Shown here piece after piece: positions 1-11,155 of a stretch of DNA of 64,000 nucleotides. Source of the stretch: Larix kaempferi (lineage: Eukaryota > Streptophyta > Pinopsida > Pinales > Pinaceae); NCBI GenBank assembly GCA_027924585.1, contig BSBM01000106.1, positions 40,315,501-40,379,500 on the forward strand, read 5' to 3'. The notes under the pieces were generated by a model. That model was not told the origin of the DNA and did not search any database. It saw only the letters and a list, made by a program, of their open reading frames with translations. A program made the position numbers and the translations under genes. The number at the start of each line of letters is the position of its first letter. The first letter of the stretch is position 1.

Positions 1-1282
1 TGAGGAGTAAGGTTTTATAGTTTCTTAAAATTAGAGGACATACATTGCATATTTCATGATGACACTTAGTTTTTCGCATGGCTACTCATTTTTCATTATG
101 CGTATTTCATGTTGATACTCAGTTTATTATGTTTTTAGATGTATAGGACATGCGGTACATGATATGGTGTTATTACATGTTGTTTCTTAGAACGATGCCT
201 TATAGACATGTGATTCATGGTCATGCATTATTCATGTGAAACTTGATGATTGTTATTTCTAGCCATGACGTTTATAGCCATGGATTGTGCATGTGAAACT
301 TCTTAATGTTTCTTCATGACGTTATGGTAGTTTATAAGATAGATTATGTGTGGAAGGGCCTTTTTGTCTTTGGGCATCTTAGAGGAGGAGCTCTAGAGGA
401 GAGGAAAGCAAGATAGCACTGGCATAGGCTTAATTGTTGGGGGCTCGGGGGCCTCAGCCATTGGCTGGGAGTTGATTGGGTGGAGAGTCACCCCCCCACC
501 TTCAGTTGCACACATGGGAGCTGTCAAGATCTTCTATGCATTTTGTTCTTTCTTTGATTACTTGGATTTATATGAATTTACAGATCACTGTTGGTATATG
601 ATTCCAGATGCATGTTGGTTCTTTGTCTTATGTAATTTTAAATGAGTTTGTGACCCTTACAATTATATTATCTACAAACATACAACTTTCTCTCATTTTA
701 CACATATCGATGTTTTTTTGGTGTTTCATTTACCCCACTTCGGGGGTATGCAACTAGGAGTTATTTTGGTCTCCTTAAGTGTCATGTAGGAATTGTTCAT
801 TGTCTCAAAATACAAGTTAAGAAGCACATGGTGTGCTCTCAAGGGATAACATAAACTCCATATAAGTGTTAACCATGTGTCCATAGGTTAGTTACGATGG
901 GTTTATGTGGTAGAAACAATTCTTATAAGATGCATAAAAATTAGCAAAATTAATTTTGGATTGATGAAATTGTAAATATCAAATATTAAAATTTTACAAT
1001 CCAAATTTTTAATATGGTATTATGTAATATTATAATATATGTTTTGTAATAATATAAAAATTATATATTGTAAATTTTTATATATTATAAGTTTTTAATA
1101 CATATTATAATGATCAAACAAAATGTCCATGGGGATATTGGTCGATGTAGCATGGTCATGATTGAGTTCATGTGAATTGAGTCTATAATTTTAATTACAC
1201 ATGATGACAACAATACTACACTTATAGAAGAGGCTTGAGGATAGCGAACACATCCACCAACATCTGGAGTTGTAGGGGCCTT
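1..1282. other. Non-coding DNA, no gene seen
   Basis: No open frame, RNA gene or recognisable repeat end is visible. The last 350 bases are very A+T rich. A short G-rich stretch lies near 430-500. It may be old transposon DNA, but nothing in it allows a family call. Confidence 0.6.
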
Positions 1283-1315
1283 TGATAATGATGATGATGA
1301 TGATGACGATGATAC

Positions 1316-1346
<31 letters not shown>

Positions 1347-2220
1347 TCGATGATGATGATGATGACGATTATGATGTCGATGATGATAATAATGATGATG
1401 ATGATGGTGGTGGTGGTGGTGGTGGTGATGATGATGATGCTAATGATGATGACGTTGAGGAGGAGGAGGAGGAGGAGGAGGAGGAGGATCATTGTAAACA
1501 TCATCATCATAAGCATCATAATCATCATCATCATCATCGCCATCCCCATCATAATCGTTGTCATCATCATCATCATCATCAATGTCATTATCATCAACAT
1601 CATCGTAATCATCATCATCACCATATTGATCATCAACATCATCGTCATTGTCATCATGATAACCATCAACATCATCATCATCTATAACATCATTGTCATC
1701 ATAAGCATCATCGTTATTGTCGTCATATTCATTGTCATCACTAATCATCATCATCATCATCATCATCGCCATCATCATCATCATCATCGTCGTCGTCGTC
1801 GTCGTTGTCGTCGTCATGATCATCATCGTTGTCGTCATCATGATCATCATCGTTGTCGTCATCATGATCATCATCGTTGTCGTCGTCATCATCGTCGTTG
1901 TCATCATGACGATTATCATTTCCATCATCATTTCCATCCTCTCCATCATACTTAGCATCATCATCATCATCATCATCATCAACATTCCCATCATAATCAT
2001 TGTCATCATCGTCATCATCATCAATGTTATCATCATCAACATCATCATTGTAAAAAACATCATCGTAAACATCATCATCATAAGTAGCATCATCATCACT
2101 ATCCTTATCATAATCGTTGTTATCATCGTCATCATCATCAATGTTATTATCATCAACATCATCATTGTAATCATCATCATCACCATATTGATCATCAACA
2201 TCATCGTCGTCATCATTGAT
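1283..2220. repeat. Compound trinucleotide array: GAT block, GGA block, then ATC block
   Basis: Three blocks follow each other on the plus strand. About 1283-1454 is nearly pure GAT/ATG repeat. About 1456-1489 is an uninterrupted GGA run. About 1490-2220 is ATC/CAT repeat with interspersed TTG, GTC and AAC triplets and higher-order units, for example a unit of about 27 bp repeated three times near 1815-1890. Because GAT and ATC are reverse complements, the first block can pair with the third on the same strand. Long frames on both strands here are low-complexity Met, Ile, Asp or His runs caused by the array and are not called as genes. Confidence 0.95.
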
Positions 2221-3180
2221 AAATAATTGTCATTGAATCCCCCAAAACAAGGATGTTTTTTGTTCCCGTATCTAGACTGCGTAATAAAACTTAGTATGGA
2301 ACAAGTACTTATGCTTCATTATCGTACTTAAATTCCTTTGGGATCATGTAAGATCCCCTCACACCTGCCATCTATTTTGAGAAAAAACAATGTTATCATG
2401 CCAAGTGGGGAAGATAATTGGGGTGGTGGCAATGATAGAGATATTTACATTTTTATTCAACATTTATGTTGTGTATGTGTCATTTTATTCTAGTTTTTCG
2501 TAATTGGCCAACAATGTTAACTTTCTAGTTATTTAATGACATTTATTTAGAGAAGCGTTTGGACTAAATCATGGTAGAGAAAAAAGTATAGTTCAAGGTG
2601 ATTTCACAAACATGTTTAATGAGTATATTTAGGTCTTATTAGTTATCACCAAGTTTCAATCATTCCTAAAAGTTAATACAGTACCAAAGACATGTTTTCT
2701 TCAATTTACGATGTTTGATATGAACAATTAACATTTACAACCATCATCTTGAAACAAAAAAAGTTAGTTTGGAACTTCAAGCTCTTTAATGAATTGTGAT
2801 CATTTTTAATTGTAAGATCTACATGTTGTCTCCTTTTATAAGAATAATATTAATGACATTCATCATTATAATTTTAGTTAGAGATTTTTTATCTCTTTTT
2901 TTTTAATTTGATATAAAAAAAAATTATGATTTAATGAAACAATTTTTTTGTTCAAAATAATCAAATTTGATGTAGAATTGTTTTCATGATTTAAAATACA
3001 GCATGTTATCACTATTTGTCAGATTAATATTAACAATTATTATTATCTATGTCACTTTGCCTAGAGGTTTTTCAAACCTCTTTTTATATTTAATAAAAAA
3101 TATATATAATTATTTTTATGATTTAATGAAACAAATTGAAATTGTTTAACCAAAACAGAGATATTTTTATATTAAATAGA
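2221..3180. other. A+T-rich non-coding DNA
   Basis: No gene or mobile-element landmark is visible. Two T-rich passages near 2890 and 3070 look alike (a run ending in CTCTTTTT, then A+T-rich DNA and ATGATTTAATGAAAC), which suggests an old local duplication. Confidence 0.55.
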
Positions 3181-3183
3181 GAT

Positions 3184-3320
3184 GCAATCCATAGCGATGA
3201 AAGTTCGTGGCTATAGCCATGAACGTGCGTGGCTATAGCCATGAACTTTTGTGGCTATAGAGATGAAAGTTCGTGGCTATAGAGATGAAAAGTCCATCCG
3301 TGGCTATAGCAACGATCGTC
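3184..3320 (+). repeat. Short tandem array built on GTGGCTATAG
   Basis: About six imperfect units of 20 to 24 bp share the core GTGGCTATAG followed by CCATGAA or AGATGAAA. The units differ mainly in the segment after the core. No frame is kept across them, so this is probably a non-coding minisatellite. Confidence 0.85.
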
Positions 3321-3429
3321 GGGGGAATTTTCAAAATTTTCCAAAAATTTAAACTATTTTTCCACGAAAACATCAATTTTAATTGTTTTGTGGCAAACTT
3401 TCATGGGACTTTTGAGCCATATGTAGTAG

Positions 3430-3515
3430 TGGCCCATTGCATAACACGTGGGCTATGCAATGGGCCGCCCCAATGGGTGCCCATTGCATAGCCCGTGGGC
3501 TATGCATTGGGCACC
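3430..3515. repeat. Two adjacent GC-rich palindromes
   Basis: The first has 11-bp perfect arms (CCCATTGCATA and its complement) around a 10-bp centre at about 3431-3463. The second, about 3478-3513, has arms of about 17 bp with one mismatch (TGCCCATTGCATAGCCC) and almost no loop. Further copies of the CCATTGCAT core occur near 3662 and 3697, where the DNA turns C-rich. Confidence 0.8.
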
Positions 3516-3770
3516 CAAAGGGCTCCCAAGGGGAGGATCTCCTCCCCCAAGGCGCCCAGGGGGCGGAGCTCTGTTCCCCCTAGACCCCCTCTGGGCTCCC
3601 ACAACGCCCCCTCGTCAAGCGACGCGATTATCAACCCCCACTGGGCACCCACAACACCCCCCCATTGGGCTATGCAATGGTCGTGGCCAATGTGCTATGC
3701 AATGGGGGATAAGGTTCCTATGCCCTCGCCCCCCACCCCCCCCCAAAAAAAAAAAAAACAGGTTTTACAG
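3516..3770. other. GC-rich block ending in a C-tract and an A-tract
   Basis: This stretch is much richer in G+C than its surroundings and is dominated by CCCC and CCA runs. It ends at about 3729-3760 in a C-run followed directly by about 13 A. Proline-rich frames on the plus strand follow from the composition. It may be the end of a repeat element, but I cannot name one. Confidence 0.5.
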
Positions 3771-4385
3771 AGGGCATGCCAAAGCCCAAAGTAAAAAAAT
3801 TTGCATTAAAACATAAAATAAATTAATTTAACTAACCTTGATAATGTTTGAAGCTGTTCGATGGTCTCCAAAGCCTTCTGGATCATTGTTTGCAAATGGT
3901 GACTATAGAAAACCAAACTGCGTTAATATAGCATAAAATAGGTTTTTTTTAACCGTTTTATGAATGTGGGATTAAAAACTGTGTAATTAGATAATGCATT
4001 ATTTCTAAATATAGAGAAGAAGACATTAAATGAAATTTGTCTAGTGTTGTGACTGTTGGTTTAAAAAATTAATGTAAATAACTAATATTGTATTAAGCAG
4101 TTTGGATAGCATTGTTTAAATGTCATTTTATTAGTATTATTACAATTGTTATACGATAAATTAAATTACTTTTACTAGTGTTATAATTGTGCTTGAAATG
4201 TGTGATTTATTTTGCAGGGAATTTTTGGAGGGAAAATTTAGAAGTGAAATTTTGGAGGGAGTGTTTGGGAGGGAAAATTTCATTCTTTTAGCTATAATAT
4301 TGTTGGGGTTGATAGTTGCACCATTGTATTTTTGGGTGAGGAGTGTGAAAAAATTTCATTCTCTTAACATTTTTAGTGAAAAGTC
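3771..4385. other. Upstream region of the DUF7869-like gene
   Basis: No gene of its own is seen. A good splice-acceptor look-alike (a T-rich run ending TTTTGCAG at 4217) and the repeated GGAGGGAAAATTT motif near 4225-4285 lie before the first plausible start codon at 4386. This could be an upstream intron end and 5' leader, but no donor was identified. Confidence 0.35.
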
Positions 4386-4645
4386 ATGGACTCATCTAAA
4401 TTAATCTCAATGTCTAAATATTATGAAAATTTTGATTTAAGTGGGGATTTGAAAGGCATCGATGATGATTTACCTTCAAGTGAAGATGTTAAAGGCATTA
4501 ATGATGATGATGAAGATCTTTTAAAGACACTGAGGAATATGCTGAAAATTTTCCTCCAAGTGATGATTTTCAAGGCACCAATGATGATTTTTCTCAAGGA
4601 AGTGATTCTCAAAGCATCAACAATGATTTTCCTTCAAGCCAATAA

Positions 4646-5330
4646 TTTACTCCAAGCGAGGAATTTCAAGGCATAAATGATGAATTTCCTTCAAGCGAGG
4701 ATTTACAAGACAACAAACTTGATTTTCCTCCAAGCGAGGATTTTGGTGGGATAGATAATAATTTTGGTGAGTATGAAGGAACTAATGATGGTGTAGATGA
4801 TTTTCCTCCAAGCGAGGATTTCAATGGAACCGATAATGATTTTCCTCCAAGCGAGGATTATGATGGTAGCGAAGACGATTTTCCTCCAAGCGAGGATTTT
4901 AATGGAAGCAATGATCATATTACTCCAAGCAAGGATTTTAATGGGACGGATGATGAAGTTGGTGAGGGTGAGGGCACCAATAATGGTGAAGATGAATTTC
5001 TTTCGAGCGAGGACTTTGATGGAAGCAATGATAATATTCCTCCAAGCGAGGATTTTAATGGGACGGATGATGAAGTTGGTGAGGATGAGGGCACCAATAA
5101 CGGTGAAGATGAATTTCCTCCGAGCGAGGATTTTGATGGCACCGATGATGATTTTCCTCCAAGCGAGGATTTTGATGGCACTGATGATGATTTTCTTCCA
5201 AGCGAGGATTTTAAAGGGATAGGTGATGATTCTGGTGAGGATGTAGGAACCAATAATGATGAAAGTTATTGTCCTCCAAGCAAGGATTTTAATGAGACAA
5301 ATGATGATTCTGGGGAGGATGAACCCGACA
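4646..5330 (+). repeat. Coding minisatellite for an acidic PPSEDF repeat
   Basis: About a dozen units share the DNA core CCTCCAAGCGAGGATTT, spaced mostly 39 bp apart or in larger multiples. In the gene's frame each unit reads roughly DDFPPSEDFDGT or DDFPPSEDFNGS. A longer unit including DEVGEDEGTNNGED is itself repeated (near 4940-5010 and 5060-5120). The frame is open from 4646 through the intron donor at 6215. Array length is kept in multiples of three, which suggests it was translated while it expanded. Confidence 0.8.
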
Positions 5331-6215
5331 ATGATGTTGATTTAAAATCAAGTGATAAACTTGATATTGATGCAAATACTCATTCTCCTACTAATTTTGG
5401 TGATGATAATCTCAATGAGAGGGATGATATTCCTCACATTGATGAGGATATTCATTCTAATGAGGATGATTTAATGGTTGATGAAACGCAAAGGAAAATT
5501 GTACCAATGAGCAAGATTAAGTGTAGGACTAGGCCATTTTATATCAATCCAAAGCATTCTAGTTATACAAGGTCTAGGAAATATTTGCTCACAAGTCCCA
5601 ATTCTATTACTGATTTTATTTCAAGTGAGTGTTGCCAAAAAAATTGTCTGAAAAAAATACACTACAATCATGCTTTTGAGAAAAGACGAGCATATCTATC
5701 AATGAACAAAAATATGAAAAATTCATATTTGGTAGGGTGCATGATTTCTACAAAGGCAAGTTATGATTATCGAATTGGAATTTTTATACTTTGCAGAAGG
5801 GCATTCAAAAGAATCCACTCAATCGGTAATCTTAGACTATCAAGAATCCAGACAAGGCTAGAAAAGGATCCTACATTTTATTCTAAAGAGTATCATGCAC
5901 GAGCTAGTGGGCCATTAACAAACATTGCAATGTCATGGATGCGTGACTTCTTTTCTAAGCATGGAGAGAGTATTCCAGATAAAGAAACCATACACATTCC
6001 AGATAATTTCTCAAGGCTAGAAATCTACAACTTGTACAAGGCATTTGTTCAAAATGCTGAAGGAAATAACAATTTCATTAGATATGCATATTTTACAAGA
6101 CTATGGAAAACAAAGTTCAACAATGTCCGTATTCCTGAGAGGCCAAGGATGGGGATTTGCAGTATATGTGCTTCTCTTAAACAAAGAAGGGATAAATCAG
6201 AAGGGATAGAGAGAG

Positions 6216-6298
6216 GTATGTCTCTAACAACTTTATTTTTTTGCAATAAATATCTATTACGAAAGCTCATCAATGTTTTGTTTTTATTTTATTTGTAG
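6216..6298 (+). other. Spliceosomal intron of the DUF7869-like gene
   Basis: The donor is GAG followed by GTATGT and the acceptor is a T-rich run ending TTTGTAG. The exon before it ends in frame with one base of a codon, and the exon after it completes an Asp codon and continues FVVKELQAH, leading directly to the conserved IIDGMDQ core. The intron contains in-frame stops, so splicing is needed for the frames to join. Confidence 0.8.
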
Positions 6299-8062
6299 AT
6301 TTTGTTGTTAAAGAACTTCAAGCACATCGCAATCAACAATTAGTTGAATGGAAAAAGTTATACAAACATCGCAAGAAGTGTTATGATGAACCACATAAGT
6401 ATATGGGTTTGATAATTGATGGCATGGATCAGAAAAAAACACTTTTGCCACATTTTGTTCGTGTACCAAAGAATTTAAAGGAGGAAAATTTTATTCAGTT
6501 TCACTTGGTTGGTTGTATGGTTTTTAATGGTCAAATGTCTCCAAAGGTTTACTTTATAGCTCCAAATATTCATAATGATGCAAATCTGACCATTACCATA
6601 ATTCACCATGTGCTAACTCATTGGTTTGGTAATCTTCCTCGAGTTCTATATCTGCAATTGGACAACACCAGCCGGGAAAACAAAAATCAGATAATGTTTG
6701 GTTATCTGAACATGCTTGTTGAATTGGGAATTTTTTCAGAAGGTTAAAGTTGGTTTCCTTCTTGTTGGGCATACACATGACCATATTGATCAAATGTTTA
6801 GCCATTTTGCAGTGAAATTGGGGAGGAAGAATGTTGGGAGCCTGCCATCATTAACTAAAATTATTAGAAAAACATATAGTCCAGAGCCTGTTGTGCTAAC
6901 ATTGGAGGAAACTATTGACATGCGAAGATTTATTTTGGGATCGCATGGTGAAGAAAGGTGCATTGAGAAACTTAATGACATTAGATTTCAGCATCAATTT
7001 CACATTAAAAAAATTGATGGGAAAACACTACTATGGGGTAAGAAGTACTCAACAAGTGCAGAATGGGGGCCTACATCAGGTTTAGCATTTCTGAAATTCA
7101 TCCCAGGTCGTCAGATATATGCTTCAAAGTTATCGTTGTTGCAATCAGCTGTTGAGATTCAAAATTCATGCCGGCACAATAGAGATGTTGATTCTTCTCA
7201 ATGCTTGGAAGAAATCAAAAAGTCTATCAAAGATACATATGACTATTTTGAGGTTGTTGATTCTGTTTGGTGGGAGTCATTTTTCATGGAGCAAAATGAC
7301 ATAATTATAAACTCTACAAATAGAGACATTTTTTTGAAGACTCCATTTGGTTGGCCACAAAGTATGTCAAATGAAAATGAGGAGAGAAATGTTGAACTTG
7401 AAGGTGTTGAGCCTTCTGAACCAGAAGAAAGGGAAATGTACATTGGGTCTAGAATATCAACTGCACGACGTGAGGCAATGGAAGGCATTTACAGAGGTTC
7501 AGTACAAGATATTAAGGAGGGTTGCATGATTGCAGTTTTGGCCACAGAAGATCCACGTGGTTATCCATTCTGGATTGCAAAAGTTATGAAGGTAAATAAA
7601 TAAAATGAAGAAGTTATATCTATTGAAGCACATTGGTATGCAATAGACACACACCCATTTCATGGTGTGTACAAGCCGAAGATGGTGATCGAGAAAAGGG
7701 TTTGCAAAAAGAGAAAAAGAAAGGGTCAAAATGTAAATCATCATCGAATAGACATTTTGAAATTAGAGGATGTTAACATACTAGTTTATGACTTCCAGTT
7801 GACAAGGAAAGGCACTCTTCGCTCCAAGAGTATAGAGATTATCAAAATATTGTTGGCACCAGAAATAGTTGCAACATGGGAGTCTGTTAAACCAAGGTGT
7901 AGATCTAGAAGGAATATGGAATATGAAATGTTGGGCGTACATGAAGATTCAAATGGTGCACTCGTTGATACTAGAGAAGAATACGGGTCATCTACATCTT
8001 CATCCAGTCATTCATCTGAAGAAAATGTAGATTTTGATGGTGTGTCAGAATCCATGTGTTGA

Positions 8063-8458
8063 TTTGAATATTCACACGTGAAACATTTTGTCAACTTTTA
8101 TTAATATGCCATTGTTTGTATGGCAACTCTAAATGAGTGCTTGAATTTTGATATGAATTACTTCTACGTCTTATGGTTTATTATATGATTTTTTTATGAA
8201 TATTATAAATTTTTGTATTTTATATGAAAAGAGTGGTCAAATTATTTATTGAATAATTTGTGTTTAACTCAATGCATTTTTTATACAGTGTTACTAATAG
8301 ATTAAATAAGCACAATTTTCAATTTTGATAAAATCATATAAAAATGCCATTTTTTGAAAAAGTGTGCTATCGGTAGCAAGAGTTTTCAATTTAGAGCTTG
8401 ATTTTAAGGTTTTTGCAAACATCAATAAAAAATATTTTGGTTCATTTCTATATTTTTG
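8063..8458. other. 3' flank of the DUF7869-like gene
   Basis: A+T-rich and without open frames. A short hairpin core TGCTATCGGTAGCA lies near 8367; it is the reverse-complement version of the centre of the larger palindrome that follows. Confidence 0.5.
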
Positions 8459-8510
8459 ACCCCAAATCAAAAAGTGGTGCTACCGATAGCACCACTTTTT
8501 GATTCGGGGT
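8459..8510. repeat. 52-bp near-perfect palindrome
   Basis: Arms of 24 bp with a single mismatch flank the four-base centre CCGA. The inner 18 bp of each arm (AATCAAAAAGTGGTGCTA and its complement) match exactly. The RNA or single strand would form a very stable hairpin. It may be the core of a small foldback element or act as a 3'-end structure for the gene upstream. Confidence 0.9.
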
Positions 8511-9249
8511 TGTTTTTTGGTGTTTTTTATGCAAAAATATGGGTTTTTATGGCTAGAGTTCTCATTTTGAGTATATAGTTCTCGTCAAGTTGTATAACAT
8601 GTTTATGGATTCTTTATGCTTACCCTGTTTGGAATATATTCTTGAAGAAAACCCAAACAATCTCATGATGCTAGAAGATGAAGTTGGATGATTTTTTCTT
8701 CCTTCTTCTTTACTCATAGACGTAGAACAACTTGGTTCCTCCATGGGTGGTTTTCTGCTCTCTATTGAATCCAAATATTCATCCTTTATATCAAATCCAA
8801 ATCTTCAATAAAATTAATCTTTAAAATAAATGGCCTTACCAATCTCTTCTCCCAAGGTCAGATACTCCTGGTAGTGGTAGGGCAAATTTTTACTTGCAGA
8901 TATCATTTCTATCAAATCTTTCTTAGGTTTGGCCATCGATGGTTCATCCCATTGTTCTCTATACATATGGTCAAAAATGTAACCACCATCATCTCTTGGT
9001 AATCCTCTGTCAATTTAAATAATTTCTTCTTCGTCATACAACTCAAAACCTTCATCTTCCATGTTTGCCACTGGTTCCACAATTGCAACTTGAAAGCAAT
9101 TATGAGATATCTTCCACTGAGAGTTACTTTCCACAGGATGAGCCAATGAAAGTGATATGATACCACTATAATATCCCTGATCTGAGATCAGATGATCTTA
9201 TCTCAAATATAACTTTAAAAAATCAGAAAATTGCAAACAATAACTAGTT
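8511..9249 (-). other. Unrecognised region with short minus-strand frames
   Basis: Minus-strand frames of 70 and 84 codons (8562-8774 and 8912-9166) are open but do not belong to a family I recognise. Between and beside them, alternative minus frames read as ordinary protein-like sequence rich in Asp and Glu near 8930-9060. This is probably a decayed coding remnant, perhaps gag-like, cut off by the plus-strand element to the right. Confidence 0.3.
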
Positions 9250-9372
9250 CTCAAAACTAGTGAAGAAGGAACTAGAACTGGTCATTGGTTAACCCACCCA
9301 GAGCTTGACTATTGGACACTTTTGGACATTGTTGAGAAATATAAATGAATAGGACACAAGCCTAAGTTCCCT

Positions 9373-9414
9373 TGTAAGATTTGCAAGGGATATCACCTTA
9401 CTCACCTATGTCCT
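9373..9414 (+). pseudogene. Gag zinc-knuckle-like motif
   Basis: The plus strand reads CKICKGYHLTHLCP, a Cys-Cys-His-Cys arrangement one residue shorter than the usual CX2CX4HX4C knuckle. Such motifs bind the element's RNA in Gag particles. The frame continues to LEVQ and then into a repeat-rich stretch. It lies about 2.4 kb before the LTR, which fits a gag position in a short element. Confidence 0.5.
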
Positions 9415-9435
9415 ATTATTCTAGAGGTACAAATA

Positions 9436-9783
9436 ATGTGTTCCATGTCTCAAGGATCTTCTTCTCATGAACAAACTATAGTTTCCCAACATCCCATTCA
9501 ATATTTGGCTAATAAAGTGGTTGAACTGATGCAATCTTTGATTGATCCCACTCTTCCCTTGGAGAGTGCTAAAATTGAAGTGGTTGAACCGATGCAATCT
9601 TCAGTTGATCCCACTCTTCCCTTGGAGAGTGCCAAGATTCAAGTGGTTGAACCAATGCAATCTTTGTTCGATCCAATTCTTCCATTGGAGAGTGACAAGA
9701 CTGAAATGGTCAAACCAATACAATCTTTGTTTGAACCCACTCTTCCTTTGGAGAGTGATGTGGCTACTGCTCAATTTTTTTAA
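9436..9783 (+). pseudogene. Repeat-containing segment of the gag-like polyprotein
   Basis: Four imperfect 60-bp units encode a repeated VEPMQSLxDPTLPLESAK pattern (about 9519-9760). It follows the zinc knuckle, so it would sit between Gag and protease. The repeats are in frame with each other, and the frame ends at a stop at 9781. No enzyme motif is present. Confidence 0.5.
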
Positions 9784-10087
9784 ACTTTCAATTCATAATT
9801 CTCTAGACAAGGGGTCACTCCATTCACTTCAAATGAGTCCCCACCAAGCTCTAGGATTTCTTCCTTTGATTGGAATAGTCTAACTAGGCCTCACCTTCCT
9901 TCATCTTCTCCCTTCCAAAATAAGGGGTTCAATTCAAGCACCAGATGTTTTTTTGATGTATTATGGATGAAGGATCCTCTATTGGTATTCTATCCACACA
10001 TGCTTAGAAAGGTGTGGGTTCTCCCAGCCTTGTGTCGGCTACTGGCTCCCAATCAAATTGGATTTTGATAGAAGACCTAGTTAAATT

Positions 10088-10441
10088 TTGGTTTTTATTC
10101 CTCAATTTCCTATGACAATAGGTGGAAATCATGCCTTAGTTTATTTTATTGTTGTGGAGGGCCCATTGAACTTCAATACGCTCCTTGGGAATGATTATAT
10201 ATATGCTATGAATGCTATCTTCTCTAAAAAATTTAGTGTGATGTATTCTCCTCACAATGGAAGCATTATCACTATTGATAAGATTGGATTTTCTGATCCT
10301 CCTCATTACTTGACTTTAGACCAAGCACCCCCTTTGTCCATTCCTAGTGTTTTGGTAGAAATTACCCTACCATGGGTGAATTATGTGGTCTCATATCCAT
10401 TATGTCCAATTGCTATTGAGAATAAGCTTATGCATTCATGA
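10088..10441 (+). pseudogene. Retropepsin-region-like segment
   Basis: The frame contains PLNFNTLLGNDYIYAMNA followed by MYSPHNGSIITIDKI, which resembles the second half of a retroviral-type aspartic protease and its C-terminal extension in plant Ty3-like elements (LLGRDW-type motif). The catalytic DSG/DTG is not visible upstream, so the domain is partial or decayed. The protease assignment rests on resemblance from memory. Confidence 0.4.
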
Positions 10442-10774
10442 TCACCTTCTTAGGGCTTAGTTCCAGTAGTTGACAATGTGATTTGTCCAATGGGGGAATT
10501 GGAGTTTGTTCTCACCCCTGTTGGTCCAAGTGAATGTTCTAACATGTGTTCTATTTGGGGTGACATCCTTCCCTTAGATGAATATTTCCTAGAGGCTATG
10601 ATTGAGTCTAAAAAATGTCCATTCGGATATTTACATCCTTTCCAAATATCATCTCCCTGGATTGGACCTAGTTGCAATCAAATCCAAACTTGATTTTTTT
10701 TTTTTGAGTTTGATCTCATTATTTGTGGATTCTTAGACAATGGAAATTTTGAATCTTTAGACTCTACCATTGAG

Positions 10775-11155
10775 TTGCAAGTTGGTGTTTGTGATGCGTC
10801 TGATTCTTCAAATATATTATTAGACTCTTGCAATAATGAGTTCATTCCTGTAGACTCTATTATTGCTTTAAGCTTTAATCTTCCTCATGAGTTTGATCTT
10901 GTTGATTGTAGGCCCTCAAGCCTTGGCGTTCTTGAGTCTTCACTAGTAGAATCTAACTTGGTAATGAATAATATTGAAGACATTAAAGTTGAAGATAACC
11001 CCATCAAAGTGACTCATATTAGATATTTCTTTTTAGATTTTTTAGATAGGCTCATGGTATTATTGTTTCTTGGATACATGATTTTAGGTTGGAGTTGTGG
11101 TTGCTTAGGGATCATTCTTTACGCGTTGCTCGATACGGTGGTCAAGTATATTTAG
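10775..11155 (+). pseudogene. Downstream part of the non-autonomous element's coding region
   Basis: The frame starts acidic (DASDSSNILLDSCNNEF) and becomes hydrophobic near its end (about 11040-11150), where a different plus frame reads as a soluble, charged sequence (LELWLLRDHSLRVARYGG). This suggests a frameshift near 11040 rather than a true membrane segment. No known domain was recognised. It ends 600 bp before the PPT. Confidence 0.3.

Larger units (their letters stand above)
4386..8062 (+). pseudogene. DUF7869-like, probably transposase-derived protein gene, broken
   Basis: A gene of about 1,200 codons can be followed here. The N-terminus is a long acidic repeat region (to about 5330), followed by a basic segment from 5474. 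The core carries IIDGMDQ (6415-6435), LQLDN with Asp at 6661, and GHTHDHID (6767-6790). This spacing of Asp residues plus the GHT-x-D motif resembles the DUF7869 family, which has an RNase H/DDE-like look; that family call is from memory. An 83-bp GT-AG intron in phase 1 joins the frames at 6215/6299. The breaks seen are a frame change near 4530, an in-frame TAA at 4643, one extra T in the T-run near 6735 and an in-frame TAA at 7601. After the last stop the same frame continues to 8062 with a basic, then a Ser/Glu-rich tail. No terminal inverted repeats or target duplication were found, so it may be a host gene derived from a transposon or a decayed transposon. The product call is moderately sure; loss of function is likely. 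Confidence 0.6.

Noticed and set aside
1085-2226. Long open frames of Met, Ile, Asp or His on both strands
   Set aside because: They are forced by the GAT/ATC trinucleotide array; all frames are low complexity and several overlap.
3448-3816. Proline-rich plus-strand frames
   Set aside because: They follow from C-rich composition and palindromes; there is no homologous domain and two frames are equally open.
4703-5253. Minus-strand Ser/Lys-rich frames and a plus-strand Leu/Ile-rich frame over the acidic minisatellite
   Set aside because: They are shadows of the coding repeat; only the acidic frame connects to the downstream gene.
11040-11155. Hydrophobic segment as a membrane or env-like protein
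   Set aside because: Another frame over the same DNA reads as a normal charged polyprotein tail, so a frameshift explains it better.
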